Shown here piece after piece: positions 10,111 through 20,176 of a DNA stretch of 64,000 nt (positions are counted from its first letter, which is position 1; the number at the start of each line of letters is the position of its first letter). This DNA comes from Ryuthela nishihirai. Taxonomy: Eukaryota > Arthropoda > Arachnida > Araneae > Heptathelidae. The notes under the pieces are model-generated. The model made no database searches, had not been told where the DNA came from, and saw only the letters and a program-made list of their open reading frames with translations. A program made the position numbers and the translations under genes. Location: the NCBI GenBank assembly GCA_038380435.1, contig JAWZYU010000019.1, positions 22,717,801 through 22,781,800 on the forward strand, in the 5' to 3' direction.

Positions 10111-10879
10111 GGTATATTTCAAAGATCACATGGAAATTTTTAAAGGTATATGAATTACATTTAAACCCTGATTACCTCTAATTATTTAATATAAAAATTA
10201 TTAATATGTTAATTTTTAAATGTCAATTTCACGAATAAGTTATTTTTTAATATTGTTTAAACATATCGAGGATCCTACAACAATACACGAAAATGCTCCT
10301 ATATTGTTCATAAATCTGCCTTTATTCAAGATAACTAACACACAGAATCAAAAAGAAAGAAATCACAATGAATGGATGTTATAATGATAGAATTTAAACA
10401 ATAACAGGAAAATTAAACTGAAAACTAGAAGGTGGCATATCGCCTCTGGCGTATATGAGAATCTCGTTTTCAAAGAGAAAGAAGTTTTTCCTTTACCTAC
10501 TGTTTTATTCCTTAAAAGTTTTAATTTAAGCTAGCGCATGATGGAAAAAATGCAAATAGTATTTCATTAGTAATTATACAGCATAAAAGTAATCGTCTTT
10601 TAATTCTTAAATCTGAAAGCTTGCATTTCCCACAGCTCTCTCAGAAAAGTGGGTAGATTATCGCTATCAGTGGAATATCTCTTAAACACTACCATTAATT
10701 TTCAAATTTCTATTCTATACATATTATTTGTAAAACGCGATAACAACCCTGCCGTTTCAGCATTTCAGTGATCTATAAAGATATTTATATATTATAACTG
10801 CTAAGCATTTGAAAAATGTGAATTATAATATTTCATTAGTAACAATCAAATTAAAAACGAGTTTTTCTAATTATCGTTT

Positions 10880-11740
10880 TCATTGTTTCCAATGAAAACG
10901 TCATGATGTTCACATTCCACCACCAAAATTTCATATTTCTATCATCGTTGCAATATTCGTTTGAAATTTTGGAATTTTCAAACTTTTTCACCGTTTATAG
11001 TGTTCGAAAGATTCCGATAGTGCGAATCATAATATTTTATCACTTCTTATCTAACCCTAAAAATTTGTTTTCATTTATCTCTAAATACAAACAATTATCT
11101 CCTAAAACAAAAAATTGTCCTCCTCCTCCCCCCCCCTCCGGGTCTAAAAGGTCAATTCATTGTTGCCAATGGAAACATCATAGCATTCACATTCCACCAC
11201 CAAAATTTCTAGCTCATTAAATACGTCGTTTGCAATATTTGCTTGAAATTTTGGAATTTGCAAATTTTCTACCATCCGTTAGAATGTGCAATTATAGTTT
11301 TCGGAAGATTTAAAAACCGGGAATTTTAATATTTTATCGATTCCTATTTAACGCAAAAAGAGTTTTTCATTTATCTCTAAAACAAACAGTTGTCTGATAA
11401 AACTAAAAAAGTGCGTTTTTCCACCTCCTCTAGGTCTAAGGGGTCAACTCATTGTTGGTAATAGAAACTTCGTGACTTTCACATTCCACCACTAAAATTT
11501 CAAATTTCTAGCATAAATATATCGTTTGCAATATTCGTTTCAAATTTCGAAATTTTCAACTTTTTCCACCGCAATAATTATAGCTTTAGAGAGATTCAGA
11601 AAGTGCATATCATAATATTTCATCAATACCAATCCAACACAAAAATAATTTTTAAATTATCTCTGCAAATAAAAAAGTTCGATGGCTGCAGACGGACAGA
11701 CAGACGACGTTTGTCGTTTTCAAAGAAAACGAGATAAATA
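10880..11740 (+). repeat. three-unit degenerate satellite (277-292 bp)
   Basis: Three direct units begin their landmark 'CACATTCCACCAC' at 10911, 11188 and 11480 (spacings 277 and 292). Each contains, in order, 'TTTGCAATATTCG', 'GAAATTTTGGAATTT', an 'AATATTTTATC' segment and 'TTTATCTCTAAA'. A related patch lies in reverse orientation at 48.7-49.6 kb. No coding potential is shared between units. Confidence 0.8.
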
Positions 11741-11796
11741 GTTTCGCTTTGTTTTAAATTAATTATCTCTATAATATATCTATAAATTTTTAATAA

Positions 11797-11966
11797 CATG
11801 GATGGATGTGTTGTTTTTCTGCTGAGGGTCTGCCATCCTCTCAGACCTTCTACTGTGGCATATAAACTGACAGGCTCCTGTCAGGATCTCTGTGGCATAT
11901 AAACTGACAGGCTCCTGTCAGGATCTCTGTGGCAAGGAGCTGCTTCAGGGGGTATTTATTTATTTA
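11797..11966 (+). mobile_element. SINE family 2, 5'-truncated, with internal duplication
   Basis: Starts at 'ACATGGATGGATGTG', without the tRNA-like head. It continues through the family body 'TTCTGCTGAGG...GCCATCCTC' and ends 'GGGGGTATTTATTTATTT'. A 37-bp stretch containing the palindrome CTGACAGGCTCCTGTCAG is tandemly duplicated (starting 11853 and 11890). Confidence 0.8.
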
Positions 11967-12298
11967 ATTTTTTCTTTGAAAACGAGATAAAAATTATAAG
12001 TTAGCGGGAATCAGAATAAATAATAGTTTAATAAAAGTACTCAATAATAAATATATTTTGCATTCACTCTAATTTCCCCATATCTTCAATGATATCTAAC
12101 TAAACAATTCATGCTATGCTAGATAAGAGATTAAATAACAGCTTATCATCGGAAGTCTCTTAACGATCGTCGAAGTTTAAAAAAATCAACATGTTTTAAA
12201 CAGTACAATGTTGTTTTGCTTAAGATGAAGTCGATCAGTAAAACTCTTGAAAATGGTGTTCAAACGACATTCAATACTCTATATTCTACATTAAAAAA

Positions 12299-12467
12299 AA
12301 TAAATAAATACCCCCTCAAGCAGCTGCTTGCCACAGAGGTCTGACAGGAGCCTGTCAGTTTATATGCCATAGTAGAAGGTCTGAGAGGATGGCAGGACCT
12401 CAGCAGAAAAACAGCACACACATCCATGCCTTACCCGGGGCTCGAACCCAGATCTCTTAGATCACTC
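12299..12467 (-). mobile_element. SINE family 2, truncated copy
   Basis: Minus-strand copy with the tail (AAATAAATAAATACCCCC on the plus strand), the CTGACAGGCTCCTGTCAG palindrome, the pre-tail CAAGCAGCTGCTTG palindrome and the B-box half of the tRNA-like head. It breaks off at 'GATCTCTTAGATCA', before the A-box. The flank is the diverged 'CACGACACAAG' repeat. Confidence 0.82.
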
Positions 12468-12616
12468 CCCACGACACAAGTGGACTTTATGCACGACACA
12501 AGCGACACACTATATGACACTCCCCACGACACAAGTTTTCATTTGGCGCATAGCTTGTTACTTTCGGCACTCGCGTTCTGCAGATATAAAAGAATAATCA
12601 TTCTCATATTTCTCTA

Positions 12617-13000
12617 AGGGGCGGGGGTGGCTCAGTCGGTAGCGCGCCAGGCTCGTAATCTGTAGTTCCCAGGTTCGAGTCCCAGCTGGGTCAGCGTTGA
12701 GATTTATCTCCGCAAAAATTCCCTGCCCACGGTCAGTAGGGGCCACCGATGGGCTTGGAAAGGTCGCCGTCCGTTGGATGGGACGTTAAGCCGTGGCCCC
12801 GTGTGCGGGAAAGCCATACCTTGTGCACGTTAAAGAACACGCTGGATGGCCTTGAAGGAGGCTACCATCTGTCTCCCAACAGCTGTTCCAGTGGGTACCC
12901 TCCTCCAACCTTCTCCCAACCTTCTCTTCGGGGTCCATGTGACCTGGCCATTTAGCCCATGGTGTGCAAAAAAGTGCCGCTCAGAGGTAAAACAACCCAA
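12617..13000 (+). mobile_element. SINE family 1, full-length copy
   Basis: 384 bp. Head 'GGTGGCTCAGTCGGTAGCGC' (A-box) and 'GGTTCGAGTCCC' (B-box), with CTCGTAATC in the anticodon position (CGT, Thr-like). The body ends GAGGTAAAACAACCCAA. The flanking duplication is about 9-10 bp: CTCATATTT at 12603 and 13001. Close to the consensus, so relatively young. It interrupts the diverged 'AAGCTTTCATTTGACAC' repeat unit. Confidence 0.9.
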
Positions 13001-13314
13001 CTCATATTTTTCCTTTTATAGGTGGAGAGAAAGTATGGGGGGTCAATGCTTTACGACCTATGTCATTTCCCGAGTCACAACCTTTCATTTGACATAATAA
13101 ATCAAGTTTCTCCGTTGTGTTCGTAAGTTACGGTAGAACAACTGTTTTGACAAATCAACAAACCGACAACCGGACAAACTGACAAATGACGACCAAAACA
13201 CAATAGGATAATAGGTTAAAAATGGTTCCAAGATACAAAACAAAGTCACAGAAATGACGATTTGTTTATGGGGAAAACAGAAAGTTTGGTGCTTTCATAA
13301 AAATCGAAACCGAA

Positions 13315-13455
13315 ATTGAAAAAAAAAAATAAAAAATCTATCTTTCTATATGCACCCTGAAAAGTAAAAAACGAAACTACGGTAAATCATATCGATGGTG
13401 CAATCACTCACTGAATTCGTATTCACATCAAAGAAAGAAAAGGCGCCGATATACC
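13315..13455 (+). repeat. dispersed repeat, copy A
   Basis: The stretch 'ATCTTTCTATATGC...CATATCGATGGTG..ATCA.TC..TGAATTCGTATT..C' is repeated, in the same orientation and order, at 44466-44640. No reading frame is shared. The class is unknown; it is followed by 'AGGCGCCGATATACC'. Confidence 0.6.
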
Positions 13456-13564
13456 CACCAACAACACTGCCTGTCTTCCTGTCCTTGATTGCCTATCTCC
13501 CTTTGAACATTTCATATTTCAGTAATTGATTGCGTCATCAATGTGATTTAGTTTTATTTTCTAC

Positions 13565-13773
13565 TATGGCCGAGTGGTTAGCACGCTTGGCTACTAATCT
13601 ACGGGACCTGGGTTCGAGCCCTGGATTAAGGCATGGATGTATGTGTCGTTTTTCTGCTGAGGCCCTGCCATCCTCACAGACCTTCTGCTATGGCATATAA
13701 ACTGAAAGGCTCCTGTCAGACCTCTGTGGCAAGCAGCTGCTTGAAGGGATATTTATTTTTATTTATTTATTTA
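13565..13773 (+). mobile_element. SINE family 2, full-length copy
   Basis: tRNA-like head with A-box 'ATGGCCGAGTGGTTAGCACG' and B-box 'GGGTTCGAGCCC'. The body carries CTGAAAGGCTCCTGTCAG (one change in the palindrome) and CAAGCAGCTGCTTG, with tail (TATTT)n. About 209 bp. The anticodon-loop region CTACTAAT is longer than a normal 7-nt loop, so it is not a tRNA gene. Confidence 0.88.
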
Positions 13774-13889
13774 GAGTAAATATAGAAAGATAACTATTTT
13801 TAAAATGTTTTAATTTATTTATATTTTTCCTTTGTTCCTAAAATCTTCAGATACTTTCATTTAAATTACCATATCCTTCCTCCTTTATT

Positions 13890-14860
13890 TCGGGGGGGGG
13901 GGGGGAGATATTGTTTCATGTAGTCCATGACATTGTACACGTCACAAGCTTTAATTTGAGCTATAACTCGTTATGGCCCACCCCTGCGAAATTCCGTTCC
14001 CATTGAGAAAGGGGATAATAATTCGAAGCATTCTATGACGGTCTTCATATAAGCTTACCTTTCACATCTAACTAGTATAACTGTGGGGGGAAGGAAGCAT
14101 GGGGGTCAATTTTTTTATATCCTGACATTCCTCGCGTCGCAAGCTTTCGTTTGACGCATGCATTGTTACGGTTCAAACGGACATGCATTGTCGGGGCGGG
14201 GATGGCTCAGTCGGTAGCGCGCCAGGCTCGTAATCTGTAGTTCCCAGGTTCAAGTCTCAGCTGGGTCAGCATTGAGATTTATCTCCGTAAAATTCGCCGC
14301 CCTGCCCACGATCAGCAGGTGACACCAGTGGGTTTGGAAACGTCGCCGTCCGTCGGATGGGACGTTAAGCCGTGGCCCCGTGTGCGGGAGAGCCATACCC
14401 TGTGCACGTTAAAGAACACGCTGGACGGCCTTGACGGGAGGCTACCATCTGTCTCCCAACAGCTGTTCCAGTGGGTCCCCCCCCAACCTTCTCTGAGCCT
14501 TCGAGGTCCATGTGACCTGGCCATTTAGCCCATGCTGTGCAAAAAAGTGCCGCTCAGAGGTAAAACGACCTAAACCAACCATACATTGTTACTGCAAGGG
14601 ATGCAAACAGTTCAAACGTTTGATCAACGGACATTCATTGTTACTTTCGGGAGACATAGAGGAACAATCGTTTTCATATTTCCCCTTCTTAGGGAGGAAG
14701 GAAGTATGGGGAATTAATTTTTGATAGCCTATGACACACCCGGTAACAAGCTTTCATTTGACACATAAATCATTACGTTTATCTGTCGCGTTCGAAAGAT
14801 ACGGTGGAACAATTATTTTAACAAATGCACTGACAAAGGATAATCGAAAAGCAATAAATA
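13890..14860 (+). repeat. diverged tandem repeat, split by a SINE
   Basis: Units share 'GGAAGGAAGTATGGGG..TCAAT/AAT', 'CCTATGACA....CGTAACAAGCTTTCATTTGACAC', '..ATTGTTAC' and 'CGGTGGAACAATT'. They are visible at 14087-14190, 14690-14830 and, outside this interval, at 13022-13140. Related shorter pieces ('CACGACACAAGTT') occur near 12530 and 18225. No protein. Confidence 0.5.
14192..14579 (+). mobile_element. SINE family 1, full-length copy
   Basis: 388 bp with 'GATGGCTCAGTCGGTAGCGC' and 'GGTTCAAGTCTC' boxes and the CTCGTAATC anticodon region. The body ends GAGGTAAAACGACCTAAACC. Imperfect 10-bp flanks CATGCATTGT (14182-14191) and CATACATTGT (14580-14589). It lies inside the diverged tandem repeat. 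Confidence 0.87.
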
Positions 14861-14869
14861 AATAAATAA

Positions 14870-16750
14870 AAATACTATTTGTCACTTTATTACCAAAATC
14901 TGCCTGTTTCTAATTGAATTAATTTCAATCAGAGTTTGTAAAAGTGGTCCCATTTAGTGATCAAACGGATATTCATAAATTCACTTAACCCTTTCACGAC
15001 TAAGGGAAACATTTTTCCCCATGTTAAAATTGGTGATTGTCGTATTTAATTATAACCTTATCTGCATTTTTTATACAGAATGTTATAATAGAACGTATGC
15101 CGAACGCAATTACGTAAACGGAAACGTTTAGTCCATGTCCATCTTGCAATAATGTTGCATCTGTGCAATGTACATCTTTGCTTCACAACCAAAAGAAATT
15201 GCTTCGCAGAATATCATAATTAGCACATCATTTTGTATAGTAATTTTATTTCATAATTTTGTATTATTTTAGTTAACATTTTGTTCTAATAAACCAATAA
15301 ATAAAAGCCATTTCATAATAAGCCTAACTATAATTTATGTTACCTTTATAGTCCATTGGGAAAAATATTTCCCATGAAATTCCAAAAAAACTACACATTG
15401 TTATGTATTTTTCTTATGATTTTTATTTATTTTGCGTCTAAACAAACTAAAATAAACAGTTACATACTAATATTTACTCTTAGAAACCTTATGGTCCTGA
15501 AAGGGTTAAAGTACTCAAATGTAGTGTTATACTCAGAAAATTCCAATGATTGGCAGGAGCGCACTGGCGATCAAAATAGGCCCGGGAAATTACTAGATTG
15601 AATTGCTCACAAACCCAGATTTTCAACCTGGTCGACCATTTGCAAGACACACACCGGAAAATTCCAGGTAGCCTGCCGCACCTGGAGGTTGATGAGTTTG
15701 ACGTGTTCGAGTCTTTGATTTTCGAGGAACGCCTTAGAAAAAATAAAATATTTTAATCCACAGTGTTTGCGGGAGCAATTTATTTTCTACTATTTAGTAG
15801 ATATAACTCTCTTTCCCTCTGATACGTAACTGCTCAAATGCCATTGAAATAAAAAAAATCTCTATTTGTAAGTGGAAAGTCAAATTCGAAACTTTTAAAC
15901 TAATTTGTTTTTGAACTCATTATACTAAACATAGGTTAATTATCTAAGTCCATTCCATCTGGATCCTGATTTCAACAATAATATTCAATATTTTAAGAGT
16001 AGTGGAAGCTGAAACATTTGAAAATAATTTCCCTTTACTTTGGATAGGGTCTTCAAAATTGAAGGAAGTGAAAAAATCCTAATGTTTAAAAATCAATTTA
16101 TTTTGATAAACGGTTTCATATAAACCGTAGACTAGCTTTCATGAATGCAATCAGTATTAATGCCAAATTCAGTTCATTGTTGTATTAATTACAACTGCAC
16201 AGGACTCTGTGCCAACTGACACTGATCTTAACTACTTGAAATTTAATGCTTTAACCCTCCGAATTTCTAATTTCATGCACTTTATGCATGAAAATTAAAT
16301 TTGAAAAATAAATATAATCAAAAAATAGGGGAACTTTAATTTGATATTTATGTAGACATTTGTTCTTTCCCCTAAATCAATCTGAGCTAACGGATCTGTA
16401 TACCAGTACATCCGTTAGCTGAAGATTGACTGCTGTAATAGAAATAAGAACACTGCTGATATATGAATGAATCTCGTGACAAATTTTCCACTATTAAGGA
16501 ACTAGCCTAAGATATTACTAGCTTTAGCAAGTCGGTTATATACTCCTTTTTATTAATTATTTAGTTCTTTAATATATTCTTTTATTACTAATTAAAATTA
16601 TTAGTGAAAATTTTATAAAATATAACAATTTTCTAAAATGTTATTTTTAAGGTTATCAGAGAAAGACGTGATAGTTAGAAATGCATATATATTTATTGAT
16701 GTATTTGCGTTTATACGCCTGGTTCTGAGTTCACAACACTAATAAAACAC
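14870..16750. other. long stretch with no recognised feature
   Basis: AT-rich sequence. The short plus-strand frame at 15356-15601 is strongly AT-biased and resembles nothing I know. A weak resemblance near 15880-16080 to the palindromic repeat at 1.5 kb ('GTGGAAAGTCA') could not be confirmed. Nothing else is seen. Confidence 0.4.
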
Positions 16751-16759
16751 AAGATAGTC

Positions 16760-17850
16760 TATTCACGCACAAACAATTTCGATATGTGTACCGTCTGCAT
16801 CTAATACCATTTGAAAATGTCAACTGATATTCCCATAATTTCAATTCCTTCATTGATGCCTTCCACCGAAGTTGTGATTTCAGTCTTCAGTTCTTCAATT
16901 GTATGCGGATTATTCCTGAAGACAATCCTTCACTGATCGTTATAAGAAAGATCACTAGAATTCAAATCCAGAGAGTTCATTACTATTGCCAAACCAATCG
17001 ATTCAAAATCGTTCACAATATCTATTAAAGATATTCGTATCGCGAAAATATTCTTTTAGAAATGAAGAACTCATTCACCTTATGTGATCCTTCTCCATTT
17101 GGAAAAAATACTTCTTCCATATTCACTCTGATGCCTCGAAGGAAGCTCGGTCAGCGTTGAGATTTATCTCCGCAAAATTCCCCGCCCTGCCCACGGTCAG
17201 TAGGGGACACCGGTGGGCCTGAAAAGGCCGCCGTCCGTCGGATGGGACGTTAAGCCGTGGCCCCGAGTGCGGGAGAGCCATACCCTGTGCACGTTAAAGA
17301 ACACGTTGGATGGCTTGACGGGAGGCTACCATTTTCTCCCAACAGCTGTTCCAGTGGCTCCTCTCCCCCAACCTTCTCTGAGCCTTCGGGGTCCATGTGA
17401 CCTGGCCATTTAGCCCATGCTGTGCAAAAAAGTGCCGCTCAGAGGTAAAACAACCCAACCCAAAGCCTCGAATGAAGAGTTGGAATAGAGTGGTCTTAAA
17501 GATATTTCGGTTAGAGTTCAGTATTCATTTTATGTTGCAGAGAGATTGGTCCAACAATTCCAGGAAAAAGAAATGATGCCCCACAACGCACATTTTTGTG
17601 GATGCAGAGACGCCTCTATGATTTATTGTGGATTTCAATTCCCCTTCCATGCAAGCTCTTCTTATTGATTTAACCGTAGAGGTAGAAGTGCACTTCCTCG
17701 GTGAATCAACTATGATGAATAACTATTTGATTTTCTTCTAAATCTTGAGCAAATGAATCACCAAAGTCGACTCGCCTATTTTTGTCAGCATTCAGGAATT
17801 GTTGCATCTCAATTTTGTAGGCAAACATTTTCAAGACTTCTCAAAAAATG
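16760..17850 (-). pseudogene. mariner-type transposase relic, split by a headless SINE
   Basis: The minus strand reads, from 17850, 'RRVDFGDSFAQDLEENQ', then 'TEEVHFYLYG.INKK' (the family's 'FTDEAHFYLNGYxNKQNxRxW'), 'HNKS..RRLCIHKNVRCGAS' (the family's HExPLHPxKVTVWCG) and 'LLDQSL'. After the SINE at 17146-17464 it ends with 'NNPHTIEELKTEITTSVEGI' near 16920-16850, a typical C-terminal segment of this subfamily. Stops and frameshifts are abundant. The second and third catalytic residues are not recognisable. Confidence 0.65.
17146..17464 (+). mobile_element. SINE family 1, headless copy with target duplication
   Basis: 319 bp. It begins at 'CTCGGTCAGCGTTGAG', so the whole tRNA-like head is missing, but the body is otherwise complete to GAGGTAAAACAACCCAACCC. 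A near-perfect 13-bp flanking duplication GCCTCGAA(G/T)GAAG (17133-17145 and 17465-17477) shows it was inserted already headless, as expected for incomplete target-primed reverse transcription. It interrupts the mariner relic. Confidence 0.9.
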
Positions 17851-18289
17851 TTCAAAGTATAGGTTTGCTTTAAACCCACCTGTTGAGTCAGCCGTTTGGC
17901 AGATTTGGGAGTGGGGGGGGGGGGGCTAGGAGTTATCAATTCCTGTACACGTGCAATGTTTTAAGACGATATCGTAGACTTAACAGTCTGCTAGAACTGT
18001 ATCATTAACTTCTCCATTGTTCAACTAATGACTTTCTCTGTAGTCAAATATCCCTTTCAACGAACGTTGCACCGTAAAAACATTACTGTTTGGTAAAACC
18101 CTTTTTACAAAAATAACTCTGCTCGGTTATATACGGCACCTTGAATACAGCAAATTACAGAAGTCCCTGCTAGGGATTTCTGCAAGTTGCACTAATCGAT
18201 ACAAAATTCCCAGTTGTTAGTTTGTTCCACGACACAAGTTCTTTACTTTCAGTGCAATACGTCAATAAACACTGGCATTCGAATTAAAA

Positions 18290-18540
18290 TAATTCGATTA
18301 TTATTCGAAATAATTTTCGAATAATATTATTCGATTAAATAATTATTCGAAATAAATTCGAAAAATTACAGCGGTTTCGAATAATTCGAATTAAAATATT
18401 TCGATTATTATTCGAAATAATCGATTATAATTCGAATTAAAATAGTTCGATTATTATTCGAAATTAAAATTTTCGAATAATTCGAATTAAAAAAATTACA
18501 GCGGTTTCGAATAATTCGAATTAATTTAATTATTAATCAT
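18290..18540. repeat. AT-rich palindromic TTCGAA / AATTCGAATTA cluster
   Basis: About 250 bp made almost entirely of permutations of AATTCGAATTAAAAT and ATTATTCGAAATAAT. Each is self-complementary around TTCGAA or TTCGATTA. 'AAAATTACAGCGGTTTCGAA' occurs twice (about 18360 and 18490). Non-coding. Confidence 0.75.
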
Positions 18541-18683
18541 AGTTCAATTAAATTCAGTGTTTTTAATTCAACTAGAACAAAGTGGAAATAAAAATTATAA
18601 TAGAGTAACATAAAACAAATTACGATCCTTATATTTTGCACAAATGGGTTCGGCACAAACCTGTCCGGGTTGCAAATTGAATT

Positions 18684-19405
18684 GTTTTACCTCTGAGTGG
18701 CACATTTTTGCACACAAGGTCTAAATGGCCAGATCACAAGGACTCAGAGAAGGTTGGAGGAAAGGAGATGGAGATCTGAGGCGGGGGTGGCTAAGTCGGT
18801 AGCGCCAGGCTCATAATCTGTAGTTCCCAGGTTCGAGTCCCAACTGGGACAGCGTTGAGATTTATCTCAGCAAAATTCCCCGCTCTGCCCACGGTCAGTA
18901 GGGGACACCGATGAACTTGGAAAGGCCACCGTCCGTCGGATGAGACGTTAAGCCGTGGCCCATGTGCGGGAGAGCCGTACCCTGTGCACGTTAAAGAACA
19001 CGCTGGATGGCCTTCTCTCGTCAAGACCATCTGTCTCCCAACAGCTGTTCCAGTGGGTCCCCTCCCCCAACCTTCTCTGAGCCTTCGGGGTTCTTGTGAC
19101 CTGGCCGTTTAGTCCATGGTGTGCAAAAAAGTGCCGCTCAGAGGTAAAACAACTCAACCCAACTGGAGATCTGTTAGGAGTCAAATGGGGCTTCTCGTCA
19201 AGGTCATCCAGATGGTTCTTGAACAGGCACAGGGTGGTATGGCTCTTTAATACATGGGACCACGGTTTTCGTCCCATCCGACAACAATATCCCTTTTATG
19301 ACTGGAGGGCAGGTATGAATTTAGCGGAGATAAATCCCAATTCTGACCGAAGTAGGACTCGAACCTGAGACTGTAGATTTTGAGCCTACGAGAGCATTAG
19401 TATAC
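18684..19405 (-). mobile_element. SINE family 1, older copy split by a younger SINE
   Basis: The minus-strand copy starts at 18684 with 'TTTTACCTCTGAGTGGCACA' (3' end of the SINE), runs to 18778, and resumes at 19164 with 'TTAGGAGTCAAATGGGG' through 'GGAGATAAATCCCAATTCTG' and 'GGACTCGAACCTGAGACTG' to about 19405. The intervening 385 bp are the younger plus-strand SINE. This copy is clearly more diverged than its guest. Confidence 0.82.
18779..19163 (+). mobile_element. SINE family 1, younger copy nested in an older SINE
   Basis: 385 bp with a perfect 10-bp duplication TGGAGATCTG on both sides (18769-18778 and 19164-19173). The head has 'GTGGCTAAGTCGGTAGCGCC' and 'GGTTCGAGTCCC'; the anticodon position reads CTCATAATC. 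The tail is GAGGTAAAACAACTCAACCC. Insertion into the older copy is in opposite orientation. Confidence 0.92.
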
Positions 19406-19618
19406 TTCTTTCCTAACTTACATAAAGCCCTGTTAAATTACTGCCTAAATTAATGTGTAATCACTATTTCGATATTTATATAGTAAAGCAACTAATACAT
19501 TTATTTCGATTGATAATTGAACTTGATTAAATGACCACGAACAGCTACTACGCTTATAAAGTTTAAAACAGAACGGAAAAGATTGATATAAGCGTGGAGG
19601 TATAAAATATTCTTTACA

Positions 19619-19700
19619 GTGGCGGCTCGTGAGTTTCTAAATAGCTGAGGCTAGCATAACTTTGTATGCAAAAAAAATCAATTATGAAGGGGCGCTGATG
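19619..19700 (+). mobile_element. possible hAT terminal fragment
   Basis: 'CAGTGGCGGCTCGTGAG' starts the stretch. CAGTGGCGGCTCG-like ends are common for arthropod hAT elements. No partner end, 8-bp duplication or transposase was found here, so this rests on the short end motif only. Confidence 0.3.
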
Positions 19701-19705
19701 ACTCA

Positions 19706-20097
19706 GATGGGGAGTAGCAACACCTCCTACAACAGAAGGCCTGTGGACCAAGTTATGATATCAGCATACTACGTAGTCTTGTAACGTAGATAATTCTTAT
19801 ACATTTCTGTCTATTTTTATCCGTGGTGTACTTTTATACTAATGTTTATTTATAAATATACCTTATTTAGAAGAAACATTATTCTAATTTATTAGCATTA
19901 AGATAATTGCTAATAAATCCAAATAATTTTTCTTCTAAATGAGCTATGTTTATAAATAAACGTTAATAAAAAGATTAGTATAAATGTACACCAGTAGTAA
20001 TAATAGAAATAAATATATAAGAATTATCTACATTACAGGAGTACCTATGGTGACGTCATTACTAGGTACATCGGCCTTATGTTATAGGAGGTGTTGA
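19706..20097. repeat. foldback element with about 170-bp inverted arms
   Basis: Left arm and reverse complement of the right arm agree over about 170 bp. Shared landmarks in both are 'CAACACCTCCTA', 'GTAGATAATTCTTATA', 'GTGTAC.TTTATACTAAT' and 'TTATTTATAAA'. The loop is short and centred near 19900. A partial diverged copy (CACCTCCTATAATAAAAGGC..., TTCTTATACATTTTTATCTA) lies at 50115-50214, ending where a Tc1 element has inserted. No protein. Confidence 0.75.
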
Positions 20098-20176
20098 TAG
20101 CAGACTATGTCGTCGATTTTTTCTGCTAACTCCAACTCGGTGACAAAAGGAACATGTAATATAATGTTCACATATA

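Noticed and set aside
10903..11220. 105-codon plus-strand open frame
   Set aside because: It lies within the 277-292-bp satellite units and is not preserved between units.
12749..13097. Open frames reading GLERSPSVGWDVKPWPRVRESH or similar, seen at many places
   Set aside because: Each coincides with the body of SINE family 1 and appears in every copy regardless of context; SINEs are non-coding.
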